Shown here: piece by piece, positions 1 to 9,249 of the stretch
Layout: the number at the start of each line of letters is the position of its first letter
Position numbering within the stretch: the stretch's first letter is position 1
From: Tenebrio molitor
Lineage: Eukaryota; Arthropoda; Insecta; Coleoptera; Tenebrionidae
Direction: 5' to 3'
Assembly: GCF_963966145.1 (NCBI RefSeq)
Contig: NC_091049.1
Coordinates: 12,772,001 to 12,836,000 of the forward strand
Length of the DNA stretch: 64,000 nucleotides
The notes under the pieces: generated by a model
Seen by the model: only the letters and a program-made list of their open reading frames with translations
Database searches by the model: none
What the model was told of the DNA's origin: nothing
Translations under genes and position numbers: made by a program

Positions 1-832
1 ACGTGTATCATATGCTATTTTTTATAATACCTACACTACAATCTGAAAATTATAATGAAAAAAGTAAATTGAAATACCTTTTCAGAAGTAATCTGTGTCA
101 TTAATCGTTGATATAGAAATGGTCAATTGTTGTTGTTTCGTTGCCATATATATTTGTTATAAATTGTGTATAAATGTGTATTTATCATTGTTCAAAATGT
201 AGGTGAATTTGTTGTTATCTAAGCAACCCTTAAAGTTTTAGTGTTTTAAAGGCCCATTTTCGCACGCATTTTAGTGTCAAAAATAGGGATTATGATTCAG
301 GTATAATAAAAATTGGTTTATAAAACTTAAGGGTGAGGTTAACCCGATTTGAAATGGCCAAAAAACGGTGGTTTTTAAACATTCAAGTATTTAAAACAAC
401 AACAGATGAAGGCAAGGTATTTTTTTTATTTGAAAGATACGTCCTTCCTCTAGGGCGCCATTTCAATTTCGTTATAAATAACAATAAAATAAATCACAAT
501 TTGAGGACTATGAAGGAAGTTGTAACACTAAAACCTAATGCGAAATTAACAAAAAAAAAGTATAGGGCCCTCGGAAATTTAATTTTAAAGCGTTTGGTGC
601 CATCACATTGCTTCCAAAAAAATCACAGATCTTATTACATACATAAACATACTGCGAGTTTTTTATTTTACTGAACATAGGATTCATGAATCTGTAAGTT
701 TGGTTGCCTATTTCAAATGCATTGACTTGTCCATTTTAGAACTGAACACAGCCATTTGTATGTTCAGCGAAATAAAAAACGCAGTGTACGTTCTGTTACG
801 ATTTAAATCGCCGCGTGCTTGTAAATCTTCGC
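1..832. other. AT-rich stretch, no supported gene
   Basis: I see no recognisable gene or repeat here. A 113-codon open frame at 333-674 has low-complexity Lys/Asn-rich content, no family motif and no splice context, so I do not call it. Confidence 0.5.
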
Positions 833-835
833 GAT

Positions 836-926
836 TTCTCTAGAACGTTCTAGAACCCATCGCGACGGAAACGTACACGGACTTCCGCCGAAAAAATCGC
901 GCAGAGAGGGGGCGGAAGCTATAAAT
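836..926 (+). promoter_or_regulatory. Heat-shock-type promoter: HSE plus TATA box
   Basis: Three alternating heat-shock units sit at 843-855 (GAAcgTTCtaGAA), matching the nGAAn/nTTCn consensus for heat-shock factor. A GC-rich stretch of about 60 bp follows, then a TATA box at 919-926 (CTATAAAT). HSE and TATA lie about 65 bp apart, as in insect hsp promoters. The TATA box is duplicated by a transposon at 927-1279, so the sequence that should follow it now starts at 1288. No hsp reading frame follows within the next kilobase. The promoter may be orphaned, may drive a noncoding transcript, or may lead to a distant exon. Confidence 0.55.
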
Positions 927-1279
927 CAAGGAGTATAGAATAATAGGGAGGGGACATACGGCCGGTCGAATGAAGCCGCCTTAATGCGCATGTCTGCTAT
1001 TAGTACGCCCCAAGAAAGTGAATAAAATCAGTTGCGTTGTGATATTTAATGTGGTTTTCTAGTTTCTCATACTCTGAATACATTTGTGATGTAAAAAAAA
1101 ATTATAGTGTTTTATTTTCCTGCAGTTTTATTGTTAATTCCCAACATCTCAAGTAGTGTTAACTGGGGCGTACCTTACGGGTTGCATAAAATTACGCCCG
1201 TTTCCTTGTCCCTCACCGCTTCAATTTACCGCGCCCATAAGCTAGCTTATGTTCCCTCCCTATTATTCTATACTCCTTG
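927..1279. mobile_element. 353-bp DNA transposon (MITE) with 8-bp TSD, inserted at the TATA box
   Basis: The ends are inverted repeats: 26 bp match perfectly (927-952 against 1254-1279), and about 33 bp match with one mismatch. Each end begins CAAGGAGTATAG. The flanks are a perfect 8-bp direct repeat CTATAAAT (919-926 and 1280-1287). An 8-bp duplication fits the hAT or P superfamilies. An inner inverted pair GTACGCCCCA lies at 1001-1010 and 1163-1172. It has no coding capacity. Confidence 0.8.
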
Positions 1280-1287
1280 CTATAAAT

Positions 1288-1458
1288 CGTGGGAACCAGC
1301 GAAAGACGAGGAAGTTCACGGCTGTTAAGGCTGTTGCCTAGTGGTTGGCCAAGCAATGGTAAAGCGCGCTAAACGGATTCTAATTATTTTTCCACAGTTT
1401 TATGTTTGAAGCTATGGTGACTATATTTTTTGTTAAACATTAACGTATCTCACGGGGC
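1288..1458. other. Former downstream side of the heat-shock promoter
   Basis: This should be the transcription start and 5' UTR region of the split promoter. I find only an 18-codon frame starting near 1357, with no heat-shock protein similarity. The stretch is GC-richer than its surroundings. Confidence 0.3.
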
Positions 1459-1676
1459 TATAGTCCATGTAATACCCCAAGTCAGTAAAATATCCTTTTC
1501 TAACATAAAAATTTTGAATGAAACGGACAACTACAGCAAAAAAAAATATCTCTGTTGATTAATTGAATCTTGTTGTTTTATAGAATATCATGCATAACAT
1601 AATTTCATGCACATGAATTTTATAATTAAAAATATAAGCTTTCATTTTACTGACTTGGGGTATTACATGGACTATA
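1459..1676. mobile_element. Tc1/mariner-type MITE, 218 bp
   Basis: There is a perfect 33-bp terminal inverted repeat (1459-1491 against 1644-1676), starting TATAGTCCATG and ending CATGGACTATA. This is compatible with a TA target duplication. It is noncoding. The flanking host sequence around 1442-1459 recurs at about 1804, so the MITE sits in one unit of an older duplication. Confidence 0.75.
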
Positions 1677-2243
1677 CTGCTCAGTTTTTTGAAAAATCGC
1701 TTCATTCTTTTAAAAAAAATTAATAACGTTTTTCAGTAATTCTCCTTATTTTTTCTCAATTTTTCATTTAGAGACTATTTAAAAAGTGCATTGGATTCAG
1801 AAGAACGTATCTCATGGGGCTACTGTCTCAGTTTTTGGAAAAACAAATTAGATTGGAAGCAAAAAAATAAACAAAAGCCTCAACAAAACGCGTAAAATTC
1901 GGTTATTAGGCAGTCCACTATACTTCTCAACTACCTGCAGCCCCTGGAGGTCGTAAACTCGGGTTGACATAATCACTACTTAACGCCCGCAATGCAACTT
2001 TTGTTGGGAAGATACTTGCACTGGGCTCACGGGAACACCCTCGGGGCAGGCCCGGCGTGCCGCGATGGTCAACTTATGAATCCCATTTTTAAAATATACC
2101 TGAAAGGAGATGGCCGGATTGCCGCGGTGCGGTATCATAACCTTTTTATCCTTTTAACAAAGTAAACCAATCACTAATTCTAATAATAGCGAGTAATTAA
2201 AATACCTAATACCTACATATAACACTTTTTTTGATGGAGCACC
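1677..2243. repeat. Duplicated flank and CCGGATTGC-type repeat units
   Basis: 1804-1850 repeats the MITE flank seen at 1442-1459 plus 1677-1700. 2044-2150 carries units of a roughly 75-bp repeat containing a GCCGGATTGC-like core, which recurs at 34367-34470 and 34980-35110 inside a DNA transposon. No gene is seen. Confidence 0.5.
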
Positions 2244-2247
2244 AATT

Positions 2248-2480
2248 ATACAGGTGTCCAAAAAAAAAAGACGAGTCCATAGCTCCCTTATTTATCGGAC
2301 GATTTTAATTATCTATACACCAAATTAATTTGTTGTGAGTAGGCTACAAAATGGCCTACTAAATTCACGTAAAGCCCTAACGACTTCAAGGTTAAACTGT
2401 CAAATATTTTTTGTCTTTTTCACTTTTCAACATCAGATTTGATGTATAAAAATAAAACAGCCCGTTAGGTGTTGCTTAGT
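2248..2480. repeat. Single terminal arm of the 34-35.5 kb transposon family
   Basis: It begins TACAGGTGTCC and a poly-A tract, and follows the terminal arm seen at 33999-34260 and (inverted) 35200-35462 for over 150 bp. No partner arm was found nearby, so this is a solo arm. Confidence 0.6.
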
Positions 2481-3390
2481 GACACTTTCCGGCTCTGATA
2501 TTGTTATTATAACTTACTTACCGGACTCAAATTGATGATGCAATTGAACATCTACCGGATAGTATGAAATAAAAATTTAACTATGTACCGGGTGTCCCAT
2601 CACTTATGACAAGCACGAAAATGACTTTAAAACTAAATTATATTTATATGAAAGTATTATAGGTGCATAAATACTGTTCACCGCCACAAAAATTGGGTAT
2701 TACTTTTTTGTTAAAATTAATTACCTAGGTACAGCAGTCAAAAAACTATCACTTTAAAAATTAAATTTTGTTCGATGCAGTTCAAATTTGGTACACGTTA
2801 TGAAACCATAATACATAGAGAAATAAAATCCGTGATTAGAATTGAATGAAAATGTTTTGATGTAAAGATATTTGGTTTATTTAATTTGGGGCGTTTTACT
2901 TTATGAAAATGGATTGAAAAAAATTAAATTAAGAAACCTAAGTTAAAATAGGTATATCATCTAATTATTATTAACCTAAAAACTAAATAATCTCAGAATG
3001 TGACACTCAAACTTTTCTATTCCCATCCATTCCAATATCGAACCCGGTATCGGTCGTTTGGGCCAAACTACCTGCGTCTAGTAACGTCGAGTAAACGGCC
3101 AAGCTGTAGTAACGATTGAATATACTTAGAATATTAAAACCCCTACTAATTTATACAGAAACTATAATTTTTTCCAATAAATGTCTAAATGATTCTGACA
3201 GAGTTCTAAGTATAGTATTTTTTTGCAATTGGAGAAAAGTTGTAAGTATTATCCGATAACAGGTTTTTTTTAATGGAAATGATTTGTACATACAGGTAAT
3301 GAAAACGGGCGCTATTGTAATCCTACCTTTCTTACGCTAAATAATCCCTAGTATTACGAAAATAAGATTCAATCTCTGAACTCTGAAGTT
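2481..3390. other. Intergenic, no gene seen
   Basis: AT-rich DNA. A short GGGTGTCCCAT motif near 2590 resembles a DNA-transposon terminus, but no partner is visible. No coding signal. Confidence 0.4.
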
Positions 3391-3900
3391 ATGGTCCAAT
3401 TTTTACCCTTTTGGGATGACGTCACGATTTCCTTTCTCGCTTTCTCTTTATTGAAACAACAGGAACAAACAAAAAAATGCGATGCGTTTATTTATTATTG
3501 ATTACTTTTGGTTATTTTATGCTCTTGTCAATTTGACATTTTTTTATTTTTCATTTATTAGTTATGTTATTAGATACATTGATTACAATCGTAAACTTTC
3601 GAAGCAATTGTCAACAAAATTGAAATTTAATAGTTATTTTTGATAAATCCAAATTTATTTCTGAGTCCAATTATTACCCATTTGCGATGACGTCATTATT
3701 TAGTAACTTCACGTATGTTTGAGCTAGGATCAGAAACTAATTTGAATTGATCATAAATAACTATAAGGTTAGGTATTAAAACGATTGTAGTCGAAGCAAG
3801 CCATACCCATGTTATGAAATTTTCTGACAATTGCTTCGAAAGGTTATGTTTGTAATCAATGTAATAAGTGAAAGAAATTAAATGTGCATCTAAGCAAGCC
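3391..3900. repeat. Two abutting inverted copies of a TA-type MITE
   Basis: 3391-3664 is one orientation and 3665-3900 the other orientation of the MITE that is complete at 49831-50157. Both start GTCCAATTTTTACCC or a close variant, followed by a GATGACGTCA motif. A piece at 3773-3825 resembles the MITE at 20299-20632. Both copies are truncated. Confidence 0.6.
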
Positions 3901-4445
3901 ATGAAAATCTGATTTTCAGTTGGTAGTAAAGCTAAAGGTAGTGACTTTAACTTTCAAAGTTGCTTGCTCTGCGCGAACCCGATTTGACTAATTTTTTAGT
4001 TTTTGTCCATTTTAACATTGCTGATTTCAAAAGCAATGTTACGTCTTTTTACTGATTGAATTAAAGTAATTCTTATTTGTTTTTGTCTTTGTATTTTTAC
4101 CAAGTAAAGATTTATTGGATATGACCTTCATAAATGTGACTTTTGTAATGTAACTAAATTAAAGGTGCTTTTACAAATGCACAGCTCACTTGATGAACAT
4201 TTATATGAAATCAATTATAAAGATAGCAGAGATACGAAAAATCTGACACTGTCAAAGTGATAGCCTTTACATTTGTATTAATCATTGTCCGTTATTTTCT
4301 TCAAAAGAATTTTCTGCAAGTAAAAGATTCAATCACTAAAGTGCACAGATAAATACATCCAAACTACAAGAAATAAGAAAATCTAAAATTTGCCAACAAA
4401 TTTGTTCACAATACGAAGATTTAATGCTCTTGTAAAATGCTAATT

Positions 4446-5905
4446 TTATGACTGACGGGTCTCGAGAGGGTACCTGCTGCAGTGTTTGACCGATCCAAGA
4501 ATTCTGAATACTTCTGCAACTTGAACTACACCTCGCCCAAAAGTTTTATTACTGTGCAACAGCCTTAAGAGTGTAATTATAGCCCGGGCAATGAACACAT
4601 TCAAGGTTACTATAATTCGCATAGAGCTGAAAATTGGTACGAATGTTGGGAACACCATTATAAAAGAAATGTAAAAAGTCCCCATCGCTCCCACATCTGC
4701 AAAAAAAGTTATTTAAGGTATCTGATGGTACTTCAAGTGTACTGTCTTCTTCGTGTTGTAATTTTTAGACTGTCGATAAAAGTTCGTTAAAATCCGTTAG
4801 TCATAAGGAAATGTAGAAGTGTATTTGGTTATGAGTGAATGCTAATAGATTCTTCGGAACGAATTAGATTTAACAGAAAAATTGTCGGTTAGGAGAGTCG
4901 GTTGGTTTCAACGGATTGTTTCTGAGTTATTGTTATTAGATTAGTAATAATTTTAGCCGTTGAAGCTAGATTGAATGTGAGTGGTTGAATGAAATAGGGA
5001 TGTATGAATATAATAATATAATAAAAGTAAGTTGAGGAGAGAAAGTGTGAATCAAAGACTGAGTAGACTTAAGAATTAGAGTTAAGAGTAATTCGAGTGT
5101 ATGGAAATAATAAGACATCGTTCATAATAAAGTTAGTGTTTTAAATTCAGTGTTCGAAATTGATTAAACATCCTGACAACAGCAAAGAAGAAAATATTGA
5201 TACAGTTTAATCAAAAGTGGGAATTCAAAGAAAAATTATTTGTAATATATTAACTAATTTCCAACCCCAGTCTTCTGGGTCCAGTTTATTACCAAGCCAC
5301 ACTTGAACTTGATAATATACCCAAAATAGATGTTGCTGAGCAGAAGCAGAGGTTGGAGGAAGACATGCCAATTGCACTCGTTTTTTGTTACGAGTATTTT
5401 TTACAAAAGATAAGTATCGAAACTTGTCTAAGCAGGTAAGTTTTTTTGGAGCTCCGTACACAGAAAGAAGGAAGCGAATTCCGTTGGTGATTACAGCTTG
5501 TGGAGGAGAATTACTCTTTTGAAAAACTTCAACACAATTAACTAAGTCTTGTTTTTCAAACAATTTAACACAACTTTTTCAGCTTTTGGAATCGCTATAT
5601 CTCAGAAATGGTTATTCTTAGGGAAAAAAGTATAGGAACATTTTTATAGAGAATTGCATGCTCTACTATTTTTGTCTGATCTATTTTTATGATAAAACTT
5701 ACCGTTTGGCCGAAAAATGCAAAAAACCAATTTTCCCCACCTTTGACCTTCAATAACTTTTTTTGCAGGTGTGGGAGCGATGGGGACTTTTTATATTTCT
5801 TTTATAATGGTGTTCCCAACATTCATACCAATTTTCAGCTCTATGCAAATTATAGTAACCTTAACCCTATTTTTCAAGCTAACTTGCCCGGGCTATTAGT
5901 GCGTG
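4446..5905. repeat. Long inverted-repeat element with 133-bp arms
   Basis: 4581-4713 and 5752-5894 are diverged inverted copies of each other, ending in GCCCGGGC-containing sequence. The arms include a stretch reading CGATGGGGACTTTT. Between them lies a protein-coding relic (5225-5563) and AT-rich DNA. The right arm abuts the gypsy fragment at 5905. The superfamily is not resolved. Confidence 0.55.
5225..5563 (-). pseudogene. Relic of a repeated arthropod ORF (LPPTSA...WLGN...WGW block)
   Basis: The 112-residue frame contains RFLLSVYGAP near residue 30, LDKFRYLSF near residue 45, LPPTSASAQQH near residue 69, and a VYYQVQVWLGN...DPEDWGW block near the end. From memory this block occurs in a family of multi-copy, mobile-element-associated open frames in insects, often followed by a Cys-rich segment. 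That recollection is unchecked. No Cys-rich tail is present and both ends break off abruptly. It lies inside an inverted-repeat element (4446-5905). I infer a truncated copy and cannot state a biochemical function. Confidence 0.4.
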
Positions 5906-7375
5906 CGGAGAGTCACGGGGACAGTGATCCAGTGAATTTGCAGGGTCGACGGAACGACGTAATCACGGCTCCTAGACCCGTATCTGATGCGTCGGTCTGA
6001 ATTACGAACGGTTTTGAAAAATCGGGACTTGATAGAACTCGTACGGACGCGAGTGCGCTTTTTATTTTTTGAAGAGCTTCTTCGGCTTCTGGAGTCCACT
6101 CCGTCTTTTGCCGCCTCCGCTTTCCTGTCAACAACGCATTAATCGGCGACATGCGGGTCGAAAAATGAGGTATGAGCGCCTGTACCAGGAACACATTCCT
6201 ACGAAACGCTTGATTTCCGCGCTTGTTTTCGGGACTGGATAACTCACCATGGCCGCTACCGTATCGGGATCGGTCCCTGGACCATTTTCATCGACTATGA
6301 AGCCTAGATATTTCAAGTTGGAGCGGAAAAGCTGACACTTTTTGGCGTTCACCGTAAGTCCCGCGTCCCCCAAACGCTCTATCACTTCCCTCAGTGTCTG
6401 GACGTGTTTTTCGAAACTCGACGCAATAATGATTAGGTCGTCCAGATATACGAAAACGTGCGGTTCTAGCTCTGGTCCAAAAATTCTGTCCACGAGGCAC
6501 TGCTGCCTTTGGGCCGCGTTAGTTAATCCGAACGGTAGAACATTGAAATGAAACAAACCTCGGCCAGGAATCGCAAACGCTCTTTTTGGTTTTGAATCGG
6601 GATCCAACGGTATCTGCCAAAATGCGTTCTTCAGATCTATGGAACTAATGAACTTAGCTCCCCGCAACATGCTCAAAATACGGTCGACCCGCGGTAGTGG
6701 AGAGCCGTCAAAACAAAGACGATACCCTCCGGAAGATTTCTTGACCAACAAGATTGGAGACGACCACGGACTGTCGGATGGCGAAATTGCGTCGTTCTCT
6801 AACATGCGATCAATCTCTTTGTTAACTTCAGCAAGCATGTACGGTGACCACCAGTAAGGGCGTTGTTTGAACGGTTTCGCGTCTCCCGTATCGATACTGA
6901 CCGTCATCTTGTGCGTTCTCTCTAACTTTCCACCATTATTTAGAGATTCGAGATCGCTCTTTATGACTTCGATGATTTTCTGTCTTCCATCATCGCGTCG
7001 CACGTGGGTACTCTGACCTTGTCGAAACCAATTTCTATTTTGCGACTTGCGAAATCGATCTTGAGCCCAAACAGACTGCAAAAATCGCACCCTAGTATGA
7101 CACTATGGTGAAGATCTAGTACGACGTACACTCAAATCCGCCGTCTCGACGCGTCTAGAGTCGCTTCTAACTCGATCGCTTTCGACACCGGACGTCATTG
7201 AAAGATCTTGCCACCTACATGATTGTTGATTAAATCTAAACCGTTCCTGCCGATACGTGACGTTGTCGTCGATGCCAAGGATTCTAAACATAAGAGGATT
7301 GCGTAATGAATCGTACGCCATTGGAAGTGCTCGGGCGTGACGTAGGCAGCGGCCCTCTGAAATCTGGCAGCCGTA
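5905..7375 (-). pseudogene. Broken Ty3/gypsy retrotransposon pol (protease end, RT, start of RNase H)
   Basis: Reading from 7321 down: a short gag-pol piece, then a protease-RT linker in one frame (around 7130-7030), then reverse transcriptase at 7090-6128. Visible RT motifs are SPWSSPILLVKK, SSIDLKNAFWQIPL, LPFGLTNAAQ and the catalytic YLDD. The RNase H start (VIQTDASDTGLGAV) is in another frame at 6194-5913. The LCFD motif is joined directly to PLPRVDRIL, so the usual dozen or so residues between them are deleted. Frameshifts separate the linker from RT and RT from RNase H. Integrase and LTRs are absent. This is a dead fragment, probably truncated where it meets the inverted-repeat arm at 5894. 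Confidence 0.85.
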
Positions 7376-7870
7376 AACTCACTATTGTATTATGGCTTTT
7401 GCACGTATTACAGCTTCATAAATCATAACATTTAGGATAAATAGATTGGAGGTTGATTTTGTCGGATAAACATTATCCGCTGTGAAAGTGTCAAAATCAC
7501 AGCGGCTTATAGGATTTTATACGTATGTAGGTATATTATAATTATTAAGATAACTAGTGTTTTAGAGACGATTTAAAAATCGAGGTCGTAGTTTAAATCA
7601 GAGCGACCGCAGGGAGCGAGGATTTAATAGACCGAGATTTTTAAACTATAAAACACGTGTTGTCTTCAACATTTTTTCTAACACTAACATCTTATCACAA
7701 ATTTTAATAAATTCAGAAATTATTCTAAAATGTCATAAATTATTCGAGGCGCGTCACAATACACAAAATGCGAAGATTGCCGTGGGCACAATGGTTATAA
7801 TATCAACAAATTTTGAAAAAAACAATTTTCATCGTTGAAATGTGCCAAAACGTTCCAGAAGAAATAAGAA
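7376..7870. other. Intergenic with a GC-loop hairpin
   Basis: 7556-7590 and 7631-7661 form an imperfect inverted repeat around a GC-rich loop (GAGCGACCGCAGGGAGCGAGG), one of several similar hairpins in the window. A second short repeat (near 7470-7510) resembles 17340-17400. No gene. Confidence 0.4.
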
Positions 7871-8172
7871 TAAGGGAAAAGAATTTCGTACGAAAGGTTG
7901 GAAGAATAAAAAAGGCATTAAGGAGGTAACCGAAGATGTCATTTTGGTGTTTCTTGATATGAAGGTAAGTGTGCAGAACTTTATTGAAAAGTTAATTCAA
8001 ATTACGGCAAGAATCCTTTGAAGAGAAAGTAAAGATTGCCAGAAAAGTCTTCGGTGGTGGAACGCTTGCATTGGATGAAACAGCAGAAGTTAAAGAAGTA
8101 GATGTTATAAACAAGAGCACCAAGCTAATAAAAGGTGTCAGGGGAAGTTTTAATAATTTACTCGGTATATAA
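7871..8172 (+). other. Possible coding remnant, unidentified
   Basis: One frame reads through about 7871-7962 and ends at a consensus-like donor (AAG followed by GTAAGT, 7963). A second frame runs about 7996-8171 with balanced composition (a KIARKVFGGGTLALDET segment) before TAA. The two frames differ, with no obvious intron joining them. I do not recognise the protein; it may be a decayed transposon ORF. Confidence 0.2.
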
Positions 8173-9240
8173 GTATGAAGAAGACTCTATTAGCAACTTT
8201 ACACTTCGAGGCTTAATTATTGAATGCCTTGTTGGCTAATTATTCCACTATTCTAGCAAATTCAGCAATTCTTCATATTGGGGAATCGAATACGGGATGA
8301 TGTCATCCGGTGCCCGTGATTTGTGCAATCTCGGCTCCTTGACGCCTGGCGAGAGTGCGAGGCCACCGATCACGGGAACATCGCCTTACACTAAGCATTA
8401 GGGAGGAATGTGGCAGTTCTAGCTCAAGTACAGGCCTGAGTTTTCAATCCAATAATTGTGCTTTTCATTTTGAAATAATTACTGTAAAAATGATGAATAA
8501 AATGTTACTTGAATAATGTGCATCTGCCTATTTTACAATCTTATAATTATAAAATAAGTTGCTATTGACGGCGTGTTTTATAATTTCATAAAAAACGTTA
8601 CTACTGACGACGTGTTTTTATAAAGAAAACATATTTTATAGGTAACATAACGTGTGAGCTCAAATGCACTATAATAGTATATTATGATAAGACTCGTATC
8701 ATAAGCATTTTATCGCACGCACGGGTTTAGAGCACGACGAGCGTAGCGAGGAGTGCCCTAAAGGAGTAAGTACGATAAAATGCCTTATAAACGAGATGTC
8801 ATACAGTATTTTTTCTACTTTGCCACTTTTTCAATGAAAAAAAAATAATTTAAAATTTAAAACCGTTAAAGTTGAAGGATTCCACCCAAGGTCACGTCTG
8901 CGGTCTGCCGCGACACCACAGTATCCGTCAACATTAAAAAATTAAATTTCTCTGTTTTTAGTATTATTATTATATCACGCCTTTTCCTATTACGATACGC
9001 AAAACAGTATCGTAATAGCATCAGTACGAACGCAAAGTAGAAAAAAACAGTTTAAGATATGTGTTAGAAAAATTGAATTAAAAACTGCATAATAGGGTAA
9101 GTACTTGTAAATATGAATTTAATTATAAAACTAATACAATCTATTAAATTTACATTAAAAACCGAACTTAGGACATAATTTTTTTGAATTTCTTAGCAAT
9201 CTTCCTTTCAGTAGCTCCAATTTTTCTTTTTCTGTGCGTA
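8173..9240. other. Intergenic with repeats
   Basis: 8701-8715 and 8773-8788 form a hairpin around a GC-rich loop. An inverted pair around CTACTTTG occurs near 8802-8822 and 9031-9051. 8281-8400 is GC-richer but has no frame. No gene seen. Confidence 0.4.
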
Positions 9241-9249
9241 ATTTTTCTC

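Noticed and set aside
333..674. 113-codon open frame
   Set aside because: Lys/Asn-rich translation, no motif, no promoter or splice context; expected by chance in AT-rich DNA of this size.
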